A stretch of 25,720 nucleotides of DNA. Source: Mucilaginibacter sp. UBA4741. Lineage in GTDB: Bacteria; Bacteroidota; Bacteroidia; Sphingobacteriales; Sphingobacteriaceae. The DNA lies in assembly GCA_002403905.1 (NCBI GenBank), contig DHIR01000250.1:1-25720 (forward strand). The letters run 5' to 3'. This document shows positions 9,282 through 17,568 of the stretch, piece by piece. The translations under genes and the position numbers were made by a program. Below the pieces are notes generated by a model. That model ran no database searches and was not told the origin of the DNA. It worked only from the letters and a program-made list of their open reading frames with translations. Within the stretch, counting starts at the first letter, position 1. Each line of letters begins with the position of its first letter.

Positions 9282-11150
9282 TTAATCTTTTGGCCATTGT
9301 GCCAATGGTTTAATTTGTTGGCTGACTTGAATAGATTGGCTTTGCGGAACAAGCATTACATTAATATTTCCTTTTGTATGTGCAGGTATTTTCATTTCCA
9401 AACCAACAATGGCAGTACCCGGATTTGGTGCATCATAATCCATCTTTGGCGCGGTAGACCATGTTTTAACCTCGACAGGAAAAGTACCTGATGCCTGCAA
9501 TAGTAATGTTTTTCCATCTTTTGTTAACGATGCCGTATTTTTACTTGTAACAGTGATATTGGCTCCGGTAACCATCGACCATCGCACCGTGATACTATCC
9601 TTAAGGGATTCTAATTCATCCCTAACTAATACATATTTCTGATCAATAATTGCTACCCCGCGTGTTGCTTTGGCTACTTTTTGGCTGTATATCGATGTAA
9701 GATCAACTACGGCATTTTTAAACATTGGTTTAGCCGATGAACTAACAATCGGCGCCGAACCTTTTACCTCTTGCAAATCATTATCAATAGTAAGCGTACT
9801 ATGGTTAAAGTTGTTGTAGCGTAATACCTGCCAGCGTTGCGAGTTTTGTTTATTGTTCCACAAGTCAACCTTTTTTGATTCCAACGACTCATAGTCCTGT
9901 GCACCCAGATCTATTCCCCAACGTACGCCATCTGCTTCCATCACAAACGACCCTGCATCCATGTGTGCATGATTTACCGACGGTGAACCAGCTTTTACCC
10001 CTACAAATATAGCATTAGGATCATCCCATGAAGTCCTCATCATGGCTACCGGGTTTAACCCGCCTCCTACCCACATGGTAGTTTTGGGCTTTGTAACTTT
10101 ATCCAATTGCAAGCCTTTGGCCCATATTAACGTAGCGGGTAATAGCCTGTTTTTTGATACTGCGCGTGTATCCAATTGTACTTTTTCCGTCCACAACAGC
10201 GATGGGGCGTGCAATTTATTAGCAAACCAAAACATAGCCGGGTTAAACTCCTGGCCCGTGCCCGAATCGGAATAGTTAAAGGCCTGGCCTTTAATGCCGG
10301 TCATGTTCTCCAAATATCCGGGAGTTTTTAAAAAGCCAGGCTTTGCCGACAAACCAAAATCTTTGCCAAACGCGGTTTCTAAAGCGCTTATCAGCATAAC
10401 ATTAAAAGACGTGCCATATTCCCAATAACCATAACCTTCGGGATAAGCACCATCTGGTTGATAAGCTTGCATCGGCAGATCAACTGACGTAATCGCGCGG
10501 TTTATCATCTGAACTGAAAGATCAGGGTGATCTTCGTAAGTGGCCAGCGCGCCGAAGGTAATGCCCGCATTGCAAACCTGGTTCCAGTTATTGTTAACTT
10601 TTAGCCAGTAATTGTAAGCTTTGTCTGTAGACGTGTTGATACCTTTATTTAATATGGCATCCCTAACTAAAGTTTTTGTACTTTCTGAGAGATCATTATA
10701 TAGCCAATCATATCCTATAGATACCGCCATCGTCATCTCGCCAACGTCTAAATAATGAGTTGGGTTCCAGTCAGCGAAAGAAGATACTGCGATCAATTCT
10801 TTTTGCGCCTGTTGCAGATAGAGGCTATTATGTGTCATTCTGTAGCCATACGACAAATAGAATATCCTGTGGATAGCTTCTCTTGAAACATCTAGTAGCC
10901 GCTTGCCTATTTTCTTGTATTGCAGTGGTGCGATATTGATCATCGCATCACAATTTTTGAGAATAGCCTGGTGAATTTTTAATAAACTGGGATCAGAGTT
11001 TATTGCGGCTAATAATTCTTTGTCCTGGCCCTTCAACAATAACAGCCGGGGATGATCGGGTATTTTATCAGTAGTTGATAATACCTGAGCATAAGTAAAA
11101 CAGGTTACACAAACCAGGATGATAGTTAATAGATATCTAAAGATTTTCAT
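9282..11150 (-). CDS. Heparinase II/III-like (polysaccharide lyase-type) protein
   Basis: A start at 11150 (MKIFRYLL) gives 622 aa and places a clean signal peptide at 1-22 (cut after FTYA); the frame is open 17 codons further upstream, but that extension would bury the signal. Residues about 25-340 form an alpha/alpha-toroid-like domain with NNNWNQVCNAG (187-197) and the Tyr-rich YPEGYGYWEYG (236-246), a likely site of the catalytic Tyr. Residues about 370-620 form the heparinase II/III beta-sandwich with NHAHMDAGSF (His394, His396) and His450. Family members cleave uronic-acid-containing polymers by beta-elimination, but many Bacteroidota members are uncharacterised, so the substrate is unknown. 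It is the first gene of a unit with GH43 and is divergent from the AraC gene, which probably regulates it. Confidence 0.85.
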   Translation of the reverse strand: MKIFRYLLTIILVCVTCFTYAQVLSTTDKIPDHPRLLLLKGQDKELLAAINSDPSLLKIHQAILKNCDAMINIAPLQYKKIGKRLLDVSREAIHRIFYLSYGYRMTHNSLYLQQAQKELIAVSSFADWNPTHYLDVGEMTMAVSIGYDWLYNDLSESTKTLVRDAILNKGINTSTDKAYNYWLKVNNNWNQVCNAGITFGALATYEDHPDLSVQMINRAITSVDLPMQAYQPDGAYPEGYGYWEYGTSFNVMLISALETAFGKDFGLSAKPGFLKTPGYLENMTGIKGQAFNYSDSGTGQEFNPAMFWFANKLHAPSLLWTEKVQLDTRAVSKNRLLPATLIWAKGLQLDKVTKPKTTMWVGGGLNPVAMMRTSWDDPNAIFVGVKAGSPSVNHAHMDAGSFVMEADGVRWGIDLGAQDYESLESKKVDLWNNKQNSQRWQVLRYNNFNHSTLTIDNDLQEVKGSAPIVSSSAKPMFKNAVVDLTSIYSQKVAKATRGVAIIDQKYVLVRDELESLKDSITVRWSMVTGANITVTSKNTASLTKDGKTLLLQASGTFPVEVKTWSTAPKMDYDAPNPGTAIVGLEMKIPAHTKGNINVMLVPQSQSIQVSQQIKPLAQWPKD

Positions 11151-11277
11151 ACAAAATTGGTTAGAGCAGAACGCCCGGTAATTATTGGTTAAATTATACA
11201 ATTAATACAATTTATGGATGAATTTAGTTGTAAATTTTGCATTATTGTATAATTATCATTCATAATGGCCAATAATT
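11151..11277. promoter_or_regulatory. Divergent heparinase/AraC control region with TTGTA-type sites
   Basis: This 127-bp AT-rich spacer must hold the promoters of both divergent genes. It carries several copies of one word: ATACAATT directly repeated at 11196-11203 and 11205-11212 (9-bp period), GTTGTA at 11227-11232 and ATTGTA at 11244-11249. AATTATACAAT (11192-11202) is the exact inverted match of ATTGTATAATT (11244-11254). ATTATTGG (11181-11188) is inverted as CCAATAAT (11269-11276). These are candidate operators for the adjacent AraC protein. TAAATTTTG (11231-11239) resembles a -7 box with one extra base. The low complexity means chance matches are likely for the shorter words. Confidence 0.5.
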
Positions 11278-12162
11278 ATGAAACCTATATTAAGAAAAGT
11301 AGATAGCGGAAATAATTCATTTAGTATAAGGGAAGACATTTATCCTTTCCTGTACAATCACTGGCATTATCACCCCGAAATTGAACTGACTTTTATAAGA
11401 AAAGGCACCGGTGTTAGACTAGTGGGCGATAGTATGGCACCGTTTGAGGATGGTGATCTGATCTTACTTGGCTCTAACCTACCCCACATGTGGCGAAGTG
11501 ATTCTATCTACTTCAAAAATATCCCGACACTAAATATTGAGGCTATAGCCATACATTTTAAGGAAGACTTTTGGGGCGCGGCATTCATGCAACTCCCCGA
11601 GTTAAAGCCTATCAAAGAAATGCTTGATCTATCCAAACGGGGGCTTAGAATAGTAGGCAACACCCGGGACGTGGTGATAGCTGAAATGGAGAAAAACATC
11701 CACGTTACCGGCTCAAAACGCATTGAATTTTTGTTAGGCATATTGGATACCATTAGCCGTACTAGCGAATATGTCTTACTATCAACCCCCGGCTTTAATA
11801 AAACTTATGATCTGACCACTACCGATAAGATAAACCTGATATATACGTACACCTTTAATAACTTTAAAAAACCCATTTCCATAAGAGAGGCGGCCGAGGC
11901 AGCCAACCTTAGCCCTAACTCTTTTTGCCGTTATTTTAAAACTCGTACACTTAAAACCTACTGGCAATTTTTACTGGAAATACGGATTGGCTATGCTTGT
12001 AAATTGCTAATCGAAAACCAAAAGTCAGTTGCACAAATTTGTTATGAGTGCGGGTTTAATAACCTATCAAACTTTAACCGGCAATTTAAATCGCTGCTTA
12101 AAATAACGCCGCTACAATACGCAAAATCATACACAGAGCACGTACACGCTTTTGCGGGTTAA
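11278..12162 (+). CDS. AraC family transcriptional regulator with cupin sensor domain
   Basis: The 294-aa product has an N-terminal cupin-like ligand domain (about 15-110, with HWHYHPEIELTFIRKG and the PFEDGDLILLGSNLPHMW loop). It ends in a two-helix-turn-helix AraC DNA-binding domain (about 190-288, SIREAAEAANLSPNSFCRYFK and SVAQICYECGFNNLSNFNRQFK). Such regulators sense sugars or their catabolites in the cytosol and usually activate nearby genes. It is divergent from the heparinase/GH43 unit, and its stop codon is 13 bp from that of the convergent last gene of the six-gene operon. It is the only regulator in the window, so control of the neighbouring sugar genes is a reasonable inference. 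The ligand is unknown. Confidence 0.93.
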   Translation: MKPILRKVDSGNNSFSIREDIYPFLYNHWHYHPEIELTFIRKGTGVRLVGDSMAPFEDGDLILLGSNLPHMWRSDSIYFKNIPTLNIEAIAIHFKEDFWGAAFMQLPELKPIKEMLDLSKRGLRIVGNTRDVVIAEMEKNIHVTGSKRIEFLLGILDTISRTSEYVLLSTPGFNKTYDLTTTDKINLIYTYTFNNFKKPISIREAAEAANLSPNSFCRYFKTRTLKTYWQFLLEIRIGYACKLLIENQKSVAQICYECGFNNLSNFNRQFKSLLKITPLQYAKSYTEHVHAFAG

Positions 12163-12163
12163 G

Positions 12164-12196
12164 GCAGAGCCTGTATTATTTAAATACAGACTCTGC
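12164..12196. terminator. Hairpin at convergent gene ends
   Basis: GCAGAG-C-CTGTATT (12164-12177), loop ATTTA, AATACAG-A-CTCTGC (12183-12196): a 13-bp stem with one internal mismatch. It lies between the AraC stop and the last codons of the DUF6786 gene, overlapping the latter's coding end. It has no T-run on either side, so it may act as a 3'-end stabiliser or a weak terminator rather than a classical intrinsic terminator. Confidence 0.5.
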
Positions 12197-13408
12197 ATCA
12201 GCTAATGAAACGCCTAATACCGTTTTTGCAATAGCGTCTAAAGATGCTTTATCGCCCGTGAAATGATAAACCTGGTGGCGGTGGTGCAATGAAGTTCCTG
12301 GAGTTAAAAAAGCCGCAGGCGAAACACTTTCGATTTCATAGAATGGCCCCATTTGGCTACCGTTGGCTAATGGGCCATCATTATAGGCATTTACCGCGTC
12401 ACCGCTTAATGGATCTCTATCTGTGCGCCACTCCTGGTTTAAATAAAGACCGTTGTTATCTACATCAAACTTGGCAATGGTTAACACATTGTTCTCTGCG
12501 TCATAACTTCCAATTACCGGCATCGCTCTTTTTGGTGTGATACCCAATTTACCCCTTGATTTCCCATCGGCTTTAAAGAAAAGGATGTTGTTTTTAAAGA
12601 CTATACGGTCGGCCGGTATTTGTCCAAAGTAATCTGTAGTAGCAATTTTAGCAGTTTGGGCATCGTTGTAAGGAATAATGATCACAACTTTTGGCGATGG
12701 GGTAAACATATCCAAATTCCACATGCAAGGCGCGCCTGTTTTTTCGTCCCATGCAAAGTTACCGGTATTGGTTAAATTATTGGTTGCCTGGAAACCCACA
12801 GCTTTGGTTTTGTTGTCTAATTTAATTCCCAACTCTATCTCGATAGCCGAGTTTTCAAGGATACTGATATCACGATCAACCTTTATTTTAAGCTGTGTGC
12901 CGGCATAATTTTGCAGGTTCATGTCTTTGGTCATGATCACCTTTTTTTCATTGGCCGTTACCACATTCCATGCTTCAGTATCAAATGCTTTAGGCGTGTG
13001 CCAATACGGAAAATCCATTTTGGTACCCGGTTTAAAAAACAGCGAGAACTTACCGCCTTCGGGGCCTAACCATAAACGATTCTCGCTGCCATAAGCGTTC
13101 ATGTGTGAGTCTGTATCAGCTTTAAATGTTTTATAATTGATCCAGCCAAAACTTCTTCCTTGTAAACTATCAGCAGTCGAGGTAAAAACCTTGCCCTGGT
13201 ATTTTGCAGAAACAATAACCTGCGCTTTGCCATCGGCACTTTTCAATACAAATACGCTATCGTTCTTTTTCAGAAAGTCGAGGTCATACCCAAATGTTCC
13301 TTTTTCAAAAGTACTGCTGTTGGCATCTTTCTTACCATTCATCTGGCAGGAAGATAAAATTGCTGCAATAGCAATTACTGCGTAGTTCAATTTTAATTTA
13401 TTACTCAT
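12176..13408 (-). CDS. DUF6786-like lipoprotein, probable mutarotase-like fold
   Basis: The 410-aa product is a predicted lipoprotein: a hydrophobic N-terminus ends in the lipobox LSSC with Cys21, and no acidic export signal follows the Cys. The body has MNAYGSENRLWLGPEGGKFSL-type and GPFYEIESVSPAAF...PGTSLHHRHQVYHF motifs. These look like the aldose-1-epimerase / galactose-mutarotase-like beta-supersandwich, here assigned to DUF6786 from memory. It could bind or epimerise a sugar in the periplasm; no enzyme activity is established. It is the last gene of the operon, 39 bp after the FAH gene, which suggests work on the same substrate. Confidence 0.7.
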   Translation of the reverse strand: MSNKLKLNYAVIAIAAILSSCQMNGKKDANSSTFEKGTFGYDLDFLKKNDSVFVLKSADGKAQVIVSAKYQGKVFTSTADSLQGRSFGWINYKTFKADTDSHMNAYGSENRLWLGPEGGKFSLFFKPGTKMDFPYWHTPKAFDTEAWNVVTANEKKVIMTKDMNLQNYAGTQLKIKVDRDISILENSAIEIELGIKLDNKTKAVGFQATNNLTNTGNFAWDEKTGAPCMWNLDMFTPSPKVVIIIPYNDAQTAKIATTDYFGQIPADRIVFKNNILFFKADGKSRGKLGITPKRAMPVIGSYDAENNVLTIAKFDVDNNGLYLNQEWRTDRDPLSGDAVNAYNDGPLANGSQMGPFYEIESVSPAAFLTPGTSLHHRHQVYHFTGDKASLDAIAKTVLGVSLADAESVFK

Positions 13409-13447
13409 TTCTTAATAGGTTTATATTGGTTATAGCTTAAAAATGAA

Positions 13448-14284
13448 TTAACTGTTGTAGGCAATCGTATTTATTAAAGTCCCTATCCCATCAATAGAAA
13501 TTTCAACAACATCCAACGGTTGCAAAGTAAAATCGTTTGGCGGAACTAAACAAGTACCAGTCATTAAATAAACGCCATTAGGGAAGGTCAACTCCCTGAA
13601 TAAAAATCCCGCTAGTTCTTCTAACGACCGTTTCATTCTCGACAATGGCATTTTATCCGCATAGGCCGATACCCCATTACGTTTAATTACAATGCTTATA
13701 ATGGTTTCTTTATTGATTGGCGATGAAATAACATATAAACAAGGGCCTATTGCCGCGCTTTTATCATAAGTTTTTGCCTGTGGCAGATATAAAGCATTTT
13801 CGCCCTCTATACTTCTTGAGCTCATATCGTTGCCAATAGTATAGCCTTGTATTTTACCTTTCGAGTTGATAAAAAGCGTTAACTCGGGTTCAGGAACATT
13901 CCAGGTAGAATCTTTACGGATACTCACATCCTGCAAATGACCGACAACCCGTTGTGGTGTCGATTTAAAAAATAACTCCGGCCTATCAGCATCATAAACT
14001 CTTTTGTACAGATCAGACCCACCAGAGGTTTGCGACTCCTCTACCCTGGCATCCCTGCTTTGTAAATAGGTAACCCCGGCGGCCCAAACTTCCTGGTTAG
14101 ATATTGGTGGCAATAAATTTTCCTGCCATTTATTATCGGTGACTTTTTCGGCAGTAGCGGTAACTCCTGTTAAGAAATCAAAAAGGCCATCTCTGTTCAC
14201 TAATTCATCCCATTGCTGCGCCAGTTTATAAACTGTTGCGTTATCCTGCAAAAAAACACCTTGTTCTGTTTTAAATAGTTTCAT
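13448..14284 (-). CDS. FAH-family enzyme, probable 2-keto-3-deoxy-aldonate dehydratase (KdaD/AraD1-like)
   Basis: I chose the start at 14284 (MKLFKTEQG, 278 aa) because the longer frame from 14320 would overlap the UxaA stop codon and adds a poorly conserved-looking stretch. The protein has the fumarylacetoacetate hydrolase fold. [11 protein letters not shown] (70-80) and the metal ligands Glu132, Glu134 (PEPELTLF) and Asp153 (GNDMSSR), with Lys171, match the layout of Sulfolobus 2-keto-3-deoxy-D-arabinonate dehydratase. That enzyme forms alpha-ketoglutarate semialdehyde, which the neighbouring ALDH would oxidise; the pairing supports the call. The alternative is a 2,4-diketo-3-deoxy-L-fuconate hydrolase-type acylpyruvase. 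The family is certain; the exact substrate is not. Confidence 0.85.
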   Translation of the reverse strand: MKLFKTEQGVFLQDNATVYKLAQQWDELVNRDGLFDFLTGVTATAEKVTDNKWQENLLPPISNQEVWAAGVTYLQSRDARVEESQTSGGSDLYKRVYDADRPELFFKSTPQRVVGHLQDVSIRKDSTWNVPEPELTLFINSKGKIQGYTIGNDMSSRSIEGENALYLPQAKTYDKSAAIGPCLYVISSPINKETIISIVIKRNGVSAYADKMPLSRMKRSLEELAGFLFRELTFPNGVYLMTGTCLVPPNDFTLQPLDVVEISIDGIGTLINTIAYNS

Positions 14285-14295
14285 GTATTGTATTT

Positions 14296-15954
14296 TTAAA
14301 GAGATATCCCTCTTTTCCATGGTATAAAATCATCGTGGCCAGAGGCTACGGCCTTGGCTTTTTCTTCTCCGCTTGCTATGCGTATAATTTGTTCGAGGAT
14401 ACGCTCGCCTGCTTCATTAATACTTTCATCGCCGCTTATAACTGTACCCGCATCTATATCAATAATGTCATGCATTTTGTTATAAAGTTTGGTATTGGTT
14501 GATACCTTAATAACCGGTGCTATAGGATTACCAGTAGGTGTACCTAAACCTGTTGTAAAAACAACGATGGTCGCACCTGACCCAACCTCGGCAGTGGTCG
14601 ACTCCACATCACTGCCGGGAGTGCATAATAGTGTAAGGCCTGGCTTTCTTACCTTTTCGGGATAATCTAATACATCAGCAATCGGCGAAGTACCGCCTTT
14701 TTTTGCCGCGCCCGCAGATTTGATGGCATCGGTTATCAATCCATCACGAACATTGCCGGCTGATGGGTTAGAATCAAACCCCGAGCCCAAAGCCTTTGCT
14801 TTATCGTTATAACTGCGCATTAAATGCATGAATCTGTCGGCAGTCGCTTCATCTATGCAGCGATCGCTTAGTTCCTGCTCAACGCCGCATAATTCAGGAA
14901 ATTCTGCAAGGATAACTGACCCACCTAACTCAACCAAAATATCAGACGCATGGCCCAGTGATGGATTTGCAGATATACCCGAAAATCCATCTGATCCACC
15001 ACACTCTAACCCCACACATAATTTATTTAATGGTGCCGGCTGCCTGTATTGCTCATTGGCTTTTATTAAACCGGCAAAGGTTTGTTTTACGGCCAATTTT
15101 AGTAGATCAGACTCATTACCTATTTGCTGTTGCTCCAGGGTGTATAATGGTTTTGAGAAATTGGGATCACGTTTAAATATCTCTGCTTTTAGCATATCTA
15201 TCTGCGCGTTTTGGCAACCCAGGCTCAATACTGTTGCTCCGGCTACGTTAGCATGGGTGATATAACCGGCTAATAACCCGCAAAGATCGCGTGTATCTTC
15301 TTTTATTCCGGCACAACCTAATGAGTGTGTCAGGAATTTTATACCGTCTACGTTTGGAAATAATCTGGTATCCTCTGTTACAATATCGGTTTCGGCAGCC
15401 AAGTCTGAGTTTAATATTTCATCGGCATTTTTGCCGGAGCGATATAGCTTTATCAGTTGTTGTACATGATCCCGCTCTGGTGATGTATCAGTTTGGTAGC
15501 CTAGTTCTTTTGCAAAAGCATCCTGTATTACCTTAACATTTCTGTTCTCACAAAATACCAGCGGAATAACCAGCCAATAGTTTGCCACACCCACCGATCC
15601 ATCTGCCCTATGGTATCCCATAAAGGTTCTGTCTTTCCAGGCGGTAGTATCTGGTATCAACCAGTTTGTTTTGCGCTCACCCAATTCATAATCACCTGAA
15701 GCATGTTTTATATTTTTGGTAGTTACCACATCGCCGATTTGTATTGGTAGTACAGCTTTGCCTACCAATACGCCGTACATGATCACGTCATCACCCGGTT
15801 TAAAATCTTTTAAAGCGAATTTATGTTTGGCAGCAACATTATTCAATAATGTTATTTTATCATTTCCTGCTGATATTATCTGTCCTTCCGACAAGTCGAT
15901 CAACGCGACTTCGATATTATCTTTTGGATGTATTTTAAGTGTTTTAGCTCGCAT
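14296..15954 (-). CDS. UxaA-family dehydratase (altronate/galactarate dehydratase-like)
   Basis: The 552-aa product combines an N-terminal SAF domain (about 1-85) with a UxaA/GarD catalytic domain (about 105-545), the full-length architecture. Motifs include [12 protein letters not shown] (209-220), [20 protein letters not shown] (315-334), [12 protein letters not shown] (446-457) and [17 protein letters not shown] (507-523). Family members remove water from sugar acids such as D-altronate or galactarate in an iron-dependent reaction to give 2-keto-3-deoxy acids. Between an FAH enzyme and an alpha-ketoglutarate-semialdehyde-type ALDH, a pentonate or hexarate substrate is more likely than altronate, because altronate degradation would need KDG kinase and aldolase, which are absent here (inference). 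Gaps to both neighbours are 11 bp. Confidence 0.9.
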   Translation of the reverse strand: MRAKTLKIHPKDNIEVALIDLSEGQIISAGNDKITLLNNVAAKHKFALKDFKPGDDVIMYGVLVGKAVLPIQIGDVVTTKNIKHASGDYELGERKTNWLIPDTTAWKDRTFMGYHRADGSVGVANYWLVIPLVFCENRNVKVIQDAFAKELGYQTDTSPERDHVQQLIKLYRSGKNADEILNSDLAAETDIVTEDTRLFPNVDGIKFLTHSLGCAGIKEDTRDLCGLLAGYITHANVAGATVLSLGCQNAQIDMLKAEIFKRDPNFSKPLYTLEQQQIGNESDLLKLAVKQTFAGLIKANEQYRQPAPLNKLCVGLECGGSDGFSGISANPSLGHASDILVELGGSVILAEFPELCGVEQELSDRCIDEATADRFMHLMRSYNDKAKALGSGFDSNPSAGNVRDGLITDAIKSAGAAKKGGTSPIADVLDYPEKVRKPGLTLLCTPGSDVESTTAEVGSGATIVVFTTGLGTPTGNPIAPVIKVSTNTKLYNKMHDIIDIDAGTVISGDESINEAGERILEQIIRIASGEEKAKAVASGHDDFIPWKRGISL

Positions 15955-15965
15955 GGGTACAATAA

Positions 15966-17549
15966 TTAAGCGGTCGCGTTTTTAGTCATTTCTCCATCCA
16001 CTTTACGCCATATCCCCAGCGGATTATTATTTTGCAGTTCGGCGGGTAATAATTGCTGCGGATAATTTTGAAAACATACCGGCCTTGTAAATCGATATAT
16101 AGCTTGTGAGCCAACCGATGTTGTGCGGCTATCTGTTGTCGCCGGGAATGGGCCGCCATGTATCATGGCGTGGGTAACCTCTACCCCTGTCGGCGCATTA
16201 TTGATCATTATGCGCCCGGCTTTTTCTTCGAGGATATTGAACAGATCTTCAAATTCTGTTACATCGTTCTGATTAGCCCAAACACTGACCGTTAATTGGC
16301 CGGGAATGGTTTCAGCAATTTCGGTTAATTGTTTAGTATCATCAGCAATCACATGTATGGCTACAGGACCAAAATATTCTTCAAATAATGTTTTGTCTTT
16401 TAAGAACTCTTTACCCGATATAGTAAAAGCATGAGGTACAGCAGTATCACCCTCGCCAGCAACTCCTGCACAAAGTAGTTTTAATGATTGTAAAGATCTT
16501 AATTGCTCAATGCCTTTATCGTAAGAACCAGCTATTGCATCCGTAAGCATTTTACCGCCAACGGCTTCTGATAATGAGGATTTGTATTGCGCCAAAAATT
16601 CTTCAGTTGCCGCACTTTTCACCATTAAAATGATACCCGGATTAGTACAGAATTGACCCACCCCCATGGTATTTGATGCAGCCAATGTTTTTGCAACACT
16701 TACTGCATCCTCGGCTAGTTTACCGGGCAGTAAAAATACAGGGTTAACACTACCCATTTCTGCATAAACCGGGATTGGCACATCACGCTTAACAACTAGG
16801 TCAAACAATGCTTTGCCACCGGCTAATGAGCCGGTAAATCCAACTGCCTTAACCAATTTATGAGTTACCAATGCTTTGCCTGATTCGGTTGTTTTGCCTT
16901 GTATCAATGAAAAAATACCATCAGGCATACCTGTTTTTTTTGCCGCTTCTGCAATGCAGTTTCCCACCAACTCAGAAGTTACCGGGTGGCCAAAATGCGC
17001 CTTATAAATTACCGGGCATCCTGCCGCTAAAGCCGAAATAGTATCGCCACCTGCAACCGAAAAAGCAAACGGAAAGTTACTTGCGCCAAACACCGCCGTA
17101 ACACCTAATGGCTTTAACATTTGGCAAATATGTGGCTTGGGTAATGGTTGCCTTTGCGGATTTGCAGTATCAATTATGGCATTAACCCACGAGCCCTCTT
17201 TTAGCAGGTTTACAAATAAATTTATTTGATTAATCGTACGGTCTATCTCTCCGTTTAACCTTGGTTGGGGCAGATGAGTTTCTTGCTGAGCCGTTGCAAC
17301 CAACACCTCACGGATGCTGTTAATTTCCGAAGCTATTGCTTCTAAAAATTTCACCCGTGTAGTAGTAGGTATTAATTTATAAGTTTTAAATGCTTCGGTA
17401 GCTTTTTTCGCAGCCGCATCAACATTTTCGGCAGTTCCTTCTTCAAAAACATAAGGTGCCGAATTATTGTCAGCAATCGCTACGCTCTTAAAAGAACCTG
17501 CACCGCTTTTATTTGAATATCCTATTATTTGTTTTCCTGTAATTTTCAT
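15966..17549 (-). CDS. Aldehyde dehydrogenase (NADP+), alpha-ketoglutarate semialdehyde dehydrogenase-like
   Basis: The 527-aa product is a soluble ALDH whose length and motifs fit the alpha-ketoglutarate semialdehyde / 2,5-dioxovalerate dehydrogenase group. Landmarks are FGASNFPFAFS (Asn158), the cofactor Lys183 in VIYKAHFGHP, GFTGS (237-241), general base Glu264 in YAEMG, and nucleophile Cys301 in GVGQFCTNPG. The reaction is alpha-ketoglutarate semialdehyde + NAD(P)+ to alpha-ketoglutarate, feeding the TCA cycle. This would be the last step of the pathway encoded with the next two genes. ALDH substrate range is broad, so the call rests mostly on subfamily look and context. It starts 19 bp after the GH116 stop codon. 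Confidence 0.9.
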   Translation of the reverse strand: MKITGKQIIGYSNKSGAGSFKSVAIADNNSAPYVFEEGTAENVDAAAKKATEAFKTYKLIPTTTRVKFLEAIASEINSIREVLVATAQQETHLPQPRLNGEIDRTINQINLFVNLLKEGSWVNAIIDTANPQRQPLPKPHICQMLKPLGVTAVFGASNFPFAFSVAGGDTISALAAGCPVIYKAHFGHPVTSELVGNCIAEAAKKTGMPDGIFSLIQGKTTESGKALVTHKLVKAVGFTGSLAGGKALFDLVVKRDVPIPVYAEMGSVNPVFLLPGKLAEDAVSVAKTLAASNTMGVGQFCTNPGIILMVKSAATEEFLAQYKSSLSEAVGGKMLTDAIAGSYDKGIEQLRSLQSLKLLCAGVAGEGDTAVPHAFTISGKEFLKDKTLFEEYFGPVAIHVIADDTKQLTEIAETIPGQLTVSVWANQNDVTEFEDLFNILEEKAGRIMINNAPTGVEVTHAMIHGGPFPATTDSRTTSVGSQAIYRFTRPVCFQNYPQQLLPAELQNNNPLGIWRKVDGEMTKNATA

Positions 17550-17568
17550 AAGTAGTTTTTACGGGTTA

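Noticed and set aside
11151..11201. Upstream start at 11201 for the heparinase-like gene
   Set aside because: It adds 17 residues before an otherwise perfect signal peptide that begins at 11150.
14828..15265. 145-aa plus-strand frame
   Set aside because: It lies fully antisense inside the UxaA-family gene, which has clear motifs.
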